From: Rhynchosporium graminicola
Lineage: Eukaryota; Ascomycota; Leotiomycetes; Helotiales; Ploettnerulaceae
Assembly: GCA_900074885.1 (NCBI GenBank)
Contig: FJUW01000012.1
Coordinates: 186,001-250,000, forward strand
DNA: 64,000 bases
Direction: 5' to 3'
Below, in pieces: positions 24,501 through 36,177 of the stretch (its first letter is position 1; each line of letters opens with the position of its first letter). Both the position numbers and the translations under genes were made by a program. The notes beneath the pieces were generated by a model. It made no database searches, had not been told where the DNA came from, and was given only the letters and a program-made list of their open reading frames with translations.

Positions 24501-25756
24501 ATGCGCCTCATCAAACAGAATATTGAGCGCGATGGCTCTGGAACCATTACCCTCTTCCCCGAAGAACCAGAAGATATGGTGAGAGCCCTTCCTGAAACAT
24601 TTGTCACCCATATAGTTCGAGGCTCATGCTTTCTTGATAGTGGCATGCTTACAATCTAATTGCTTCCACCGACCTCCTCCGCGCGAGCGCCATTCGTCGA
24701 GTAACGACCGAGTCTGCTACAGGCAGCACTTCATCCACTCGAGTCCATATAACTCTCCTCATTCGCGTTACATCTATAGACTTTGATCCCCAAGCTGGAC
24801 AGCTACATGTCAGTGGACAAGTGGCAGAAGAGAACAAGTGGGTAAAAGTTGGCGCGTTCCATACCCTCGACCTTGAGCTACAACGGAACTTTACACTGGA
24901 AAAGAGCCAAGGATGGGACTCTGTCGCTCTAGACGTCGTGCGAGAAGCAATCAAGCAGGATAAAGAGGGGACTGTACCGGCTGTTGTTATGCAAGAGGGT
25001 ATGGCGAACATATGTCTCATCACCGAGCATCAGACGATATTGAAGCAAAGAGTCGAAACTGGGATCCCGAGGAAGAGATCAGGTAGGGCGGGTGATCATG
25101 ACAAAGGATTGATCAAGTTCTACGAGACAACTTTGGAGACACTGAAACGGCATGTCGATATCACGCAACCAAGACCTCTTTTACTTGCAAGTCCTGGGTT
25201 CACAGCTGCCGGGTTCCAAAAATACATACTCGACGAGGCAACGCGGAAAGCGGAGAAGGCCGTACTGGCAAACAAAAGCAATTTCATTGTAATTCATTCG
25301 AGCTCGGGGCATCTCCATAGCTTGAACGAAGTCCTGAAGAGCCCTGAAGTGTTGGTAAAATTGAAAGACACCAAATATTCTAGAGAAACCCGCTTTATGG
25401 ACGACTTCATGACGATGCTTCGGAAAGATGATGGAAGGGCCTGGTATGGGCCTAGCGAAGTTGAGCAAGCCGTCGAAAAGGGTGCAGTTGGACGTGGTGG
25501 GGGGATTTTGCTCATCAGCAATGCACTGTTCCGCAGCCAGGAGATCGGTGTTCGAAAACGATGGGTCACTTTGGTTGATAAGGTTAAGGAGGAAGGAGGT
25601 GAGGCGAGAGTACTCAGCAGCGATCACGAAAGTGGGAGGAGGTTGGAGGGTCTCGGTGGAATCGCTGCTATTTTGACGTTCCCGTTAGATGATCTTGACG
25701 AAGATGATGAAGATGATCAAGATGGAGATGTTACCGGTAATCAAGAAACAATATGA
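24501..25756 (+). CDS. DOM34: Dom34/Pelota ribosome-rescue factor
   Basis: Two exons, 24501-24578 and 24641-25756, give 397 aa. Dom34 enters the empty A site of stalled ribosomes with the GTPase Hbs1, starting no-go and nonstop decay and ribosome recycling in the cytoplasm. Exon 1 encodes MRLIKQNIERDGSGTITLF and EEPEDM, continuing as WHAYNLIASTDLLRASAIRR after the intron; this is the conserved Pelota start. The N-terminal Sm-like domain covers roughly residues 1-130. The central eRF1-like domain runs to about 270 with PGFTAAGFQKYI, and the C-terminal domain contains FRSQEIGVRKRWV. It lacks the GGQ motif of eRF1, as expected. An acidic tail (DLDEDDEDDQDGD) closes the protein. Length is normal (yeast about 386 aa). 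It has one short early intron. Confidence 0.96.
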
Positions 25757-26079
25757 AAGTTATCTTGTCAATAAACTTTTGCACACCATCTAGTGAGTTG
25801 ATAATTGGGTGAAATTGGGAGTCCTTGGAAAGCCACTTTCACACCACGAGAGTCGCACCTTCCTGCACGGTGACTGTACAGGCTGTACTGGAAGTCGATC
25901 TTGTTTGTCCAAGAGAGACAAGACAACATCATTCCGCATTCTGGAGGCTTGATTCTGCTATCAACAGTTCAATGGAGAACATTCAATAGCCGTATTTTTT
26001 GGGTGCGAGCATATTTATCAACGTGGAGCACACAGCTCCTGCCGCTCCAGTTGCTGAGATAAAGGTGGACGAGGTCAAT

Positions 26080-29000
26080 ATGGAGCATATAGATTCTGAT
26101 ACCCCAGCTCCTATCAAAATGGAGCACTCAGATCCTAATGTATTAAATACCGAGATCGAACTGGAGAAAACAGCTTCCCGTGCACCGGCCGCCGAGATCA
26201 AGAGCGACGAGATCAGTATGGAGCACTCAAATTCTACTATACCAGCTCCCGTCAATATGGAGCGAACGAACTCCACTACACCGACTGCTGAGATCAACAG
26301 TGATGAGATCGATATTAGGCACTCAAGTCCCACTACACCAGCACCAGCTCCCGTCGACATGACCAATACGAATTCCAATATACTGGCCGTCGAGATCAAA
26401 ATGGAAAAAACAGCTTCTACCGCATTGGCTCTCGATATGAAGATGAAGGATATCAACATGGAGCACGAAGTTTCCAATCCACCGGCTTTCGATATATCAA
26501 CATACCAGGCAGGATCCAAAGTACTCGCGGTCGAGATCAAAACGGAGAATAGATATCCTACTGCGCCTGTGTCCCATATCAATGATATCGTAATACAGCG
26601 TACAGGACTGAAAGGCTTTCTCGAGTTGACTTCCGGGGATAAGATTGGCGTGACCACAACGGAGCACACAGATTCCACTGCACCAGCTACAATCAACATG
26701 GAATACACAGAACCTTTTACACCAACTCCAGTCAATATGCCCAATACGAAGTCCAATATACCGGCTGTCGAGATCAAATTGGAGAAAACAGCTCCTACCG
26801 TATTGGCTCAGGAAATCAACATAGAGGACCTGGAAAATATGCACTCTGTTCCTTCAGCTATCAAGAGGAGGAGAATAGTCGACAAAGATCCTATCACACC
26901 GCCTGCCGACTTTGATGTGAAAAATGATGCGGATTCTACCGAAGCAGCTGGCGCAGGTAGCAAAGACGAGATCAACGTGAACCCCATAGAGTCTACTGCA
27001 CCAGCTGCCGAGACGAAAATGAACGACACAAATTCTCTCACTCTGGCTGCCGAGCTCAAAGTGGAGAACTCAAGCCTTATACCACCAAATGGTGACATCA
27101 AAAAGGAGGAAACAAATCCCAGCGTACCAGATAGCTCCCTTGGATATGAACGAAGCCCCGAGGATATTCAAGATGAAGCATCGTTCCGGTCAAATGCAAT
27201 ATTCAAGAGTTGGGAGAAGCTTCAGAGTCTCCTTGACCTTCACCAAGACACAATCAACGCCCGTTGGATTAAGAAAAGTGGCGCCTCAAGGAAAGAATTT
27301 CTTATGGAAGTATGGCCCGGAATTCCTCGTAAACATCGCCCGGACTTCGCCATCTTCGAAAAGGAGCCGCCTGAGAAGCCATTACGGCATGTGATCACTG
27401 ACCCCGAAGAACTTTCCGCGGCCAAATGGCCGAATTTCAATCTGGAGGACTTGTCCAAAGGCAGACATCTACTAATACTTATGGAAGCTCGCGCCAGGTG
27501 CTTTCCAAAGCTTTTTGCTCGGCCAGACTTAGAAGCAAGCCTTGTGAATAGTGCCGTGTAAGCTCGCCTATTTTGCTCGCCTGGCACTGAGATTCATTGA
27601 AACCCAATTTTTGATGTTCAGCTCGCTGACTTTGAGAGATACAGTGGTTCCTTCTCTACAGCCACGTGCTCAGGCCATTCCATGTACGTCTGAAACTTCC
27701 ACATGTGCTTCAACACAATCCGATCAGAGCGCTGTAGCTGAGGCTGATTCTGTACTTACGGGCCTTGCGAGAGTGGTAGCTGACGATTTTCATCTGTCAA
27801 TAGGTCACTTTCCGGAGATAACAACGATAGCTATGGGAAATTATTACGATTAGAAGGCAACCAATCTGCACAGGACCGTTTGAAGTACGGAATCGACTTT
27901 GATATCTTCAAAGGCCTGTTAATTCTTGAGATACAGCAGAAGCTGCTCCAATTCCTTGAAAGTTGCTGCGAAAAGATACTACACGACAAGAAGCTTCCGG
28001 AGACCATTCAGAGTCGGACTAGTCTTAATGAATTGAACAAGAGCGCCCCTTACTATGCTCCTGGGTCATTTGATTTTCGAAGTCTAATGTTACTCCTTGC
28101 TACTCAGCTCACGGAGGCTATAGGTGTGCCAATCCATTCCAACCCCTGGGATTGGTACATCAAACACTGACCAGCATTTCCATCAGACCATCTCTGGGAC
28201 CTTAGAACAGATCCAGGCTACTTTCTCGATGTTGTTACAGAATGTGTAGAATCATCAATCGAGAGTGTGTGCGATGAACACGGACAGTCAGATACAAAAT
28301 ATGGAACACGAAATCATTGGGAACTTTGTGCCGTTAATGTCTCAGAAGAAGCATATTCTAGAGTCATTATGGCCGAAATCTGTCTCCACCTGACCACAGA
28401 CATGCATCGAACATTTGGGGATTGGCCAGAAGTTGGCCAATTACCAAGCGAGTCACCAGACCATCAACGTCTGTTGGACCAAATGCTGGTCTTGCGGCAC
28501 ATCATTGACGTACAATATGACCGTGAGCTCCTATTGAAACATGTGGCACATATCTTGACTGATCGCAGTGTTTCCCTAGTTGACAAAGATATGCTGGCTC
28601 GCCGCGTGTCGGCGGAGGTATCTTTTTGTTATTTCTTTTACAAAGAGCATCGCAATAGTCGCGAAGTCAAATGGATAGTACCTTCACCGGAACGTCCCGA
28701 TAAGCTTATGAGCTTGTTACAAGCATTCGGATTTTTTGATCGAGAAATAGAGTCACAAATGGGAAGACGAAAGCTGCTGGCTGAAATTGAAAGTGTACTC
28801 GAAAGTAACCCGGATGAGAAGATACGATTATCTCCAATAACGCAAATGATGCTTGGAAAGGTGGGGTTCGGCTTACGTGCCATCCAAATTATAGACTTGG
28901 TCTCACCTTCGGTACCTGTCAGCTGGGCGAGGATATTGGACGAGAACGGTGAGGAGCTGTCCAAATTAGATGAACTAGTTCGCCCTGAATTAGCTACACA

Positions 29001-29828
29001 CACTCAGTTCAAAGGTTAGTTCATCTAAGCCACGTCGTTCTACCTTGAAAGTAAAAATGGTACTCTGTTTTTAGGGCTGAGGATACTAACTCGCTGGTAG
29101 ACGACTTTCGGGGAATGTCTTATGACGGCTTTGGCTCCCCCGAGAGTGGAAGATTTAACTATCCCTGCTGGAAGACTAGAACTCCAGAGACCATCAGACA
29201 GATGTGCCGAGCGGAGAGATGCCTTGATGAATATTGGGAAAAGATTGACCGCAGCTTCCACCGCTCGTGCGGAAAGTCTATTCACGATCTCGAGCCTCCG
29301 ATTTTCAAGGATCGGCAAAAGCTGCGAACTCGTGAGCCAATGTGTGCATACAAAGAATCGGGGACCGAGCTTGACGAGATTGACACAGCCCTAGCTCTCC
29401 TCGATATGGCAGCAGACAAAAACATTTCAGCTGTACAGGATGAAACACAGGCGAGCAACACGAAGATGCTGGCTGTTTTGGGCACAAAGTCATCGGATTT
29501 TGTGTTCACGGAACGCGCCTTGAAGGTTTTCAGGAAAATGTTCTCAACGCCATCTTCTGCGCCTCCAGGACACATCAAGTGGAACGATTTCCTCAATGCC
29601 ATGTCGGACTCCGGATTTAACATCACCAAACAGTATGGGTCTCTTTGGCTCTTCACGCCAGTATCCCTCGATGGTTGCGTTTTTAGGAGCATTTTCCTAC
29701 ACGAGCCACCACTCGACCCGACTAGTAAGTCGGGCCTTATGCTGATGGAATATAAGATTGCACAACGCTTGGCGAGGCGTTTGTATTATATGTATGGGTG
29801 GGAACAGAGCTGGTTTGTTCGGAAATGA
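26080..29828 (+). CDS. Large fungal-specific protein with degenerate Glu/Ile/Lys repeats and a conserved C-terminal domain
   Basis: Model: 26080-27557, 27622-27687, 27804-28123, 28187-29014 and 29101-29828, about 1,139 aa. The frame is open back to 25985 without an ATG, so the start at 26080 is the first Met and an upstream exon is possible. Residues 1-330 consist of imperfect units of about 20 aa built like 'INMEHTDSTAPAP-EIK', acidic and disordered. The rest matches a family common in Pezizomycotina that I know only as uncharacterised. Its marks are INARWIKKSGASRKEFLM, WPGIPRKHRPDFAIF, NLEDLS, LFARPDLEA, LLILEIQQKLLQFLESCC, and a C-terminal WNDFLNAMSDSGF ... FLHEPP ... RLARRLYYMYGW. The intron after 27687 lacks a consensus donor. 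Using the strong GTACGT at 27684 with an acceptor ending at 27816 is an alternative. Function unknown. Confidence 0.75.
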
Positions 29829-31070
29829 GCGTCGCATCATGGCGTGGTAGATGTTACTGAGAACGTGAGTCTCTTGCTCCACAACACCAGCGATTGTAAA
29901 CGTGGTTGGAAGGAGCACATAAGTGGACTCATGCAGCGATACCTACAGAAGGTATTCAGTACATAGCGATTAGAGCGCATCATACAATTTCTGTCTTCAG
30001 AGTCAACTGCAATCAGTAGCTTTCTGTGCGAGTCGGGAGAGTCTTTCAAATCAAACAAAATCAAGCAACTTCCACCTCGCTCCTGCCCTACATGCCCCCC
30101 TAGGGTAGATCACAGGATTCCGACCCCTCCCCCCCTCAAACCCCGGATATTCGAAAAAGTGAGAAACGATAAAGATCAAAGGAGGAAAAAGAATTGAAGC
30201 CTCTCACAGCCCCCTCGAAGTGAAATATCTAACTCACAAGTGATCCTCCATGATCTTGCCTTTCGGCTTGCCCACACAGCCTTCCAACCATGTACACGCA
30301 ATGAAGAAGCGAGAGGAGCAAGAAATACTAGTACACCTGTATGGATATGTTGGGGCACCCTTAACTTCAAATGTTCTCTGTGGTGCTACTGTGCTTTGAT
30401 GGTGCGGGAGACTACTTGTTACCAGCGTAAACCTTGTGCGGAAGTTAGTGGTCGTTGGGACTATGTGTTGAGAATGAGGGCTTGAATGAGGCAGTAAGAG
30501 GAGAAAGTAACGTGGTAAGAGCTTGGTTTGCTCATAAAAATGGGCTTTGTGGGTGATGAGGATGTGAAGGAGAAATGTGCGGTGTTGTGTCTTCTGCTTT
30601 TGAAGGATTGCTTGGTTTTTGGTAGAGACTGAATCTCGATGGGGAAGAGAGACCTTGACTCGAAAAGCGGCATAACCTCAAGTTTGATGAAACTCGCACC
30701 AACCTGATGTGTTTCTGGTACAAGGGCAGGAGAGTGAAACTAAATGTCGACAAACTGCCGCTTTGGTTTAGCGAAGTCAACTTGCGTCCTTGAGGCAGAT
30801 ATGTACTTGTGCTTGGATCTTGCTCCTTTCTTGTCCAGGATTCTCACTCGACCATGACTGAAACGGATATATCACAAGTGTTTATGTCGCGATCTGACAT
30901 ATGTCTAACATTTGGCACATCCGCAAATCCGTGTTCTCTGCCGTTTGTGCCGAAAGTGGGGTCATATTTAGATGGGATCTAAACCTCCTCGAGTGCTTGT
31001 GGTATCCTTCCTCCCCACAGAATCGACAATATTGTTCCATTTTGTATTAGAAAAAGCCTAACCCGGTAAA
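29829..31070. other. Intergenic between the large repeat protein and the acyltransferase-like gene
   Basis: No gene was recognised. There is a short C-rich stretch near 30100-30135. Minus-strand Ser/Pro-rich frames at 30461-30780 are not supported by any motif. Confidence 0.45.
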
Positions 31071-32288
31071 ATGGCATCTCAGAATCAGATATCCGGAAAG
31101 CCAGATATTGTTGAGCTATCTGGCTCGCCGCAAGAGGTAGACAACAGCACTAGTCACATGCAATCGAGATTACTACTAACGTTGTCCAGATTGGACACAA
31201 ACATGGCCGTCTCCTGCCAGGCAAATCCGTCGCCAAATCATAGTCTATGAAGCCATGTTCAAGCAGACTTCCAATCTAAGCTGGGACGATGTTCGTTCCA
31301 TAGCTCGTGACTACAGCGCTACTATTCATCGTCTGACTCCCGATCTTCATCTTGAGATGGCTTCTATTGCCGAAGGAGCTCAACTTGACTTACTGGACAT
31401 CGTGGCGTTGAAATGTAGAAGTGAAATAGCGTTAGGGCTGTTTTCGGATGGATGTACGAGCCTGGGTTGGAAGAGAGAAAGTGGCCAGGTTTTCCTTGCC
31501 CAGAATTGGGATTGGACGGCCAATGTCAAGGAGAATCTTGTTATGATGGCCGTTGAGCAAGCAGCAAAACCGAAGATCTGGATGGTAACTGAGGTATGTT
31601 GGGAAGACCAAAGTTCACAATCCGGTTGCCGGACTTCAAAAACGCTGAACGCAGAAAATAGGCAGGCATAGTTGGCAAAATCGGCTTCAACTCCTCATCT
31701 GTTGGCACAAATTTGAATGCTATCTGTGCAAGACCTACAGACTCCACCAAACTACCAATTCACATAGCTCTACGGCTTTGTCTTGAGTCCGAGTCCGCAG
31801 CTGCAGCAATCGCTAAACTCAAGTCACTAGGCGGTATAGCATCATCTGCACACATCCTTCTTGCAGACCCCAGAGGTCCAATAAGTCTTGAGCTCTCACC
31901 AAAAGGCAATATCCACATCTTGTCAAATTCTAAAGGTGTAGTCTGCCACACGAACCACTTCATCCAGAATCGCTTTGTGGATGAACACCCTTGGTTGAGC
32001 GGAAGCCCTATAAGGCTTGCGAGGGTCCAGGAATTGACAGATGAGTTGGCGAATAGTGGAGAAAACGTCGACGCGAATGCGTTGAGGGAGAGAATTTTCT
32101 CGGATGGGTATAATGCTCCGCAAGCTATTTGCTGTCAAGAGGATCCTGCGAGACCGATCGAGACCAGAAATACCACAGTCTTCAATATTGTGATGAAATT
32201 TGTTGAGGGTGGTCCACCAAGTGCGGAGATTGTTTGGGGAAGGCCGGGAAGTGGAGAGGAAGGTGATGTACTGAAAATACCATGGTAG
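31071..32288 (+). pseudogene. Penicillin acyltransferase-like (peptidase C45) gene with an apparent 1-nt frameshift
   Basis: Exons 31071-31136, 31190-31593 and 31662-32288. Members of this Ntn-hydrolase family, such as isopenicillin-N acyltransferase, cut themselves before a Cys that becomes the nucleophile and then transfer acyl groups from amides or CoA thioesters. The Gly-Cys site is seen in SDGCTSLGW (Cys codon 31453-31455), with FLAQNWDW, GKIGFNSSSVGTNLNA, LLADPRGPISLELSP and VCHTNHF following, all typical. The N-terminal IGHKHGR motif (from 31190) is also conserved, but its frame reaches a stop at 31239-31241. The homologous continuation (IRRQIIVYEAMFKQ) lies one frame away, starting near 31224-31226. 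No GT-AG intron joins them. Either one base has been lost or the assembly has an error at the AAA run; a product starting at the Met at 31255 is also possible. Confidence 0.8.
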
Positions 32289-32588
32289 TGAATTGGTTTT
32301 TTATATATAAATAACCTCTTAACCCTGCGATGTATCACCAGTCGAATTCTTATCATACTTGCTTTCCTATTCAAACGAAGGATCTGCAAGCAAAACGATT
32401 TCATCGAACATGTACTGTTTGGGTGTTATTACGAAAAAGAGAAGAAAAACACAAGGTGTCGTAAGTCGTTATATCATTATATTAATCGAGCTCTAAGAAT
32501 GATGAAGGTACCAAGCCTCCCTTTTACCTGGCACGCCAAAATCCCAGATCTTCAATCACTGTATTCCATCACCATCAACTCATCCAAA
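32289..32588. other. Short convergent intergenic stretch
   Basis: About 300 nt between the acyltransferase-like stop and the end of the minus-strand GPI protein gene; it should hold both 3' UTRs. Nothing else is seen. Confidence 0.5.
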
Positions 32589-33294
32589 TCAGGCGAGACC
32601 AATGAATCCCAAGAACAAAGCACCAACAACCCCAACAGCTTTAACGCCATTGGCACTGGCAGCATTTGTGTTGGATGGGCCAGCAGCGGCGGAACTCAAG
32701 CTAGCAGTAGAAGATGAAGCTGAGTTAGCAGCATTGGTGTTGCCTGGCGTAACGCTAGAAGCAGATCCCGTAACGACAGGAGTGCTGCTGCTTTGTGAGC
32801 CAGTGAGAGTCGCAAGAGGCACACCCGCTGCTGTACCAGGTCTTACACTCGCACTATCTGTTGGAGATCCTGACATGCTCGTATAGGCAGTTCGAGCGAA
32901 TGAGCAGGACCTGACGAAGTCGTTGACATCTGTAATAGTGGGTAAGAAATCCGTATTTGGCTGAGCATGGAAAGGTCATACCATTGTCTGCACCATCGTT
33001 ACGGTCGAAGTTCGCTACACAAGCTTCGCAGGCTGGGATGATAGATGCTGCGTTGGTGCCGGTACACACACAGTTGATGAAGCCGCTATCGTTGTCGTTG
33101 TTTTGACGATCGCAAGTCTCAGTCAAAGTGACGACGCTGGATGTTATTAATCAGTGTATTCGATGATGTTTCATTTGGGGTTGGCACCTGGCGCAGACGC
33201 TTCTGCACTGTTGTGGAACATCATTATCATCGATGTCTTGAGCTGCCACATAGCCTGAAAGTAGGGCAAGGATTGATACTTTAACGAGTTGCAT
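32589..33294 (-). CDS. Cysteine-rich GPI-anchored secreted protein
   Basis: Three exons, 33294-33188, 33136-32982 and 32929-32589, give 200 aa. A signal peptide (MQLVKVSILALLSGYVAAQ) leads into a compact domain with eight Cys, spaced QQCRSVC, TETC, NCVC, ACEAC and RSC. A Ser/Thr/Ala/Gly-rich stalk of about 80 residues follows. The protein ends in a hydrophobic tail (GVVGALFLGFIGLA) after a small-residue region, as expected for GPI addition. Such proteins sit on the cell wall or plasma membrane. The Cys pattern resembles, but is not a clear match to, CFEM. Specific role unknown. Both introns fall between Cys pairs and have normal GT-AG borders. Confidence 0.85.
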
Positions 33295-35653
33295 GCTGGA
33301 ATGTGGTGTTGAAGATAAAGTTCAATATGGATGAACTCTTGGGAGTGGAGGAGGTAGTAAGAATTAAGGGAGTCAAAAAAATACGACGGTTGAGGCCCAG
33401 GTTACTTATGTAGAATTTAATATGCCAAGTCCGTGCTACGTCCCGAAGTCCAGAACTGGTCACTCCAATTAGGCGAGTCAATAAACAACCAGGCAAGCTC
33501 CACTCAACTGCGGGAGACATAGTCTGAGCCACCTCCACATCGTCACGACAGCTCTTGTCCGCGAGGCCTAAGACTCCAATTAAAGATCTTCCTACATGAA
33601 ACTTCACACTAGAGCTCCCGGAAACCATCCAGAAGGTCGGAAACTTTTCAACGACAGGCACTAGACGCAGAAGCGGCCACAGCCGTTTGTACCGATTCCC
33701 CATAGTCCACAAAATTTGCTCTGCAGGGTTTCGGAAACGCAGATTTATGCTTAAAATGCATGGTATTTGACGGATTGAATCGAGGTGGAGAAGAGCCAAG
33801 AAAAACTATTGCGTGGAAAGCTGAAGCCAAGATTTGAGGTCTCGGATTGGCAGAGAGCAACCTCGTCATTTCTGCGAGGCTATGACGCGGATTTACAGTC
33901 TTGGCTGGGATCTGCAATCAACGCTCGATTTCAGAGAAGCTGAGAATAATTGTATTTTCAAAGCTGTTGGTACCTCGATTTACGTCTTCTATTGGTTGGT
34001 GGGATCCTGGATGGATCTGGGAGACGAGGCTCGCAAGTGGCGGGGTCCACTTCAGAATGGATTGAGGCTTAGCCACGAAGTACAGTAGGTCTTGAGTCAG
34101 TTGCTTAGGATGTCATATAAATTATGAATCTCCTTTTTGAGATTGGGGTCTAGCGGTACATTTGGGCTTTGCTATGGCTCGATTATGAAAGCGTTGTTAT
34201 TCTGCTGTTAATGCGATAATACACGTTTAGCGAATAATTCCTCACTGCGTAAATATACTCAATTTTCATCCCAGATCGAACCAGAAGGGATACAATATCT
34301 TATATTATTTGGTTCATGATATTGAAAGATGGGCTAATCTCCTTTGGTATTTTTTTTATGACGAGTTGTCTTAATGCGTTTGGTCATTAATTCATACGTC
34401 CCTTAACCTCATTCTCCCCACAATTCATCAAAGTACTTCAAAGATCTAGAAGATTATACTCGAAGACCGATACATATCTATATCTGCAATTTAAAGCTTT
34501 GGATCTGTACAATTAGTCAATCTGAGTTACCTCAGCAAAAAGACAATGTCAGTGACTAGCGTACACTTTCGATCCTGTACATTTTAAAACGCCCACCGAC
34601 TTCCACATTTCGAAATGAGAGGGGTAGGAATATCCAGAAAATTATATCTAGGAAATTGATAATCTTAGAATCTAAGATACTTAATGTTCAAAATGCAGTA
34701 TGCTGTTGGGAATAAAACGTCGCAAATTTAAGCGAGGACTCAAATATGCTGAATATCGTGCGTTGAAATGTGAGATACTTGGTAGATAGGGTTAAAAAGT
34801 GAGAACAACCCGGAGGAAGTTTAATAAATCCCAAGAATAAAAAAAGGCGCCTATCATTTCTGGACAAACGAAGATTGCAGCGAAATCAATATAATTCAGT
34901 GAAACTAAGTTGACCCTCAGTCGATTCCGAGTCAGGTGAGTAGAGTTGAGTCAGATGATTCGAGCTCTGAAATGAGTAGAGTCAGTCAGCTGCCTGACGC
35001 GAGTCAACTCTACCAATTTGTTCGATGTCCGCTGACATCGAACAAATTGGTAGACTTTTAAGCTGAAAACACGATGAAAACACATGTGAAAAATCCAGAA
35101 ATGGTCAATAAATGGGAACGAAATGCTTTACGGTCGAGGATTCAAGTTCATTGATTGTATGGAAGTGCATTTATATTACATGTATAGCAACTGGGTATCC
35201 AAATTCAAGAACAACTACGATGTACAGAGTACATGCAGAACGCCACGCACGTGTCTTGCGATGCCAAACGCTAACCGCACAAAGTAGGCAACTATCTATC
35301 TAGTATCTAGGCTTATCTCCATATCCAAACATTAATCTGAAACTCCGCAGACACAGGCTGCAACAATGATAGCACACATCAATGACTCCAAGTCCCGATC
35401 CTATTTCCCAACCCGACCATAGAGAATCCCATTCCAAATCCCATACGCCCTAAGATCCCTCATCCGCGCCAAGAAATCAGTCTCCGAAAAATTGCCGAAA
35501 ACCGGGGAACATAAAAGGAAATCGCTTGGGCTTGGCAAAACTATCGTCAAAAGCTTCAAGCTTCTTATCTCATGACGTCTTGACTCCACCGAATAAATCC
35601 CTCTATCGACAATGTGAATCAAGTTTGGTCTGTTGTTGTGTCGCCTTCAATGA
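33295..35653. other. Intergenic, AT-rich, with hairpin
   Basis: No gene was recognised. The stretch 34090-34900 is AT-rich with stop codons in all frames. Four GAGTCA words lie at 34929-35006, directly before the perfect hairpin at 35009-35054. A 73-codon minus-strand frame at 35401-35622 could be a further exon of the next gene, but I found no phase-compatible splice. Confidence 0.5.
35009..35054. repeat. Perfect inverted repeat (hairpin), 21-nt arms, 4-nt loop
   Basis: The left arm at 35009-35029 (starting TCTACCAATTTG) is exactly complementary to the right arm at 35034-35054 (ending CAAATTGGTAGA), with the loop CGCT. It lies in non-coding DNA and is not followed by a T tract. It would form a very stable cruciform or, if transcribed, a hairpin RNA. 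Confidence 0.95.
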
Positions 35654-36177
35654 TCATTGAACATGGATTTCCAATAACGTCATTATAGTTTGTCGTGGAG
35701 GCAAATCGTAAGAAAAACCTTGTTTGTAGCTTACTGAGTCGTGTAACTGTGACGCGGAGTGCATCTCCGCCGCTCGATATGACTGACTGACGTGATATGG
35801 CTTGCCACCGAATGTTCGAGTGACAGAACACTTCAGACGAAGCTTCACTTCTTGCTCTGGCGACTGCGCCCGCGGGTCTAGGACTCCGTTAATATTTGTA
35901 GGTTTCATAGTAAGCAAAATAACCTTACAGGCTGTTCATAGTACACCACGTGGTGCTCGGCTTGCCATCTGTTCTCCTCATACAGCAAATTCAAAGGTTT
36001 TCCATCGAACATCAAATCCGTGTCGTCGATAGTGTACGGCTCTATCCAAAACTCTTGTCCTTGTTGCGCGGATTTGGTGCTGCTAGTTTTTTGAGAATCG
36101 GCGGATGTGAGGTAGTATTTCTGTTTTTCGGCTGCTTGCTGTCGGGTTGTTGAACTGGTTGTGGTCTTTGAAGGCAT
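35654..36177 (-). CDS. Small uncharacterised protein
   Basis: Two-exon model: 36177-35929 and 35863-35654, 152 aa. The N-terminus (MPSKTTTSSTTRQQAAEKQ) is low in complexity and polar; a more regular part follows with FWIEPYTIDDTDLMFDGKPLNLLYEENRW and VVYYEQ. The 65-nt intron with GTAAGG and GCGCAG then leads to PSPEQEVKLRLKCSVTRTFGG. No signal peptide or membrane segment is visible. I do not recognise a family. The 3' side is uncertain: GTAAGC at 35735 could be another donor leading to an exon at 35401-35622. Regular codon content in the middle argues for a real gene. Confidence 0.45.

Noticed and set aside
25983..26777. 264-codon minus-strand open frame opposite the repeat protein
   Set aside because: It is the complement of the repetitive N-terminus of the + strand gene; repeats with biased codons keep antisense frames open.
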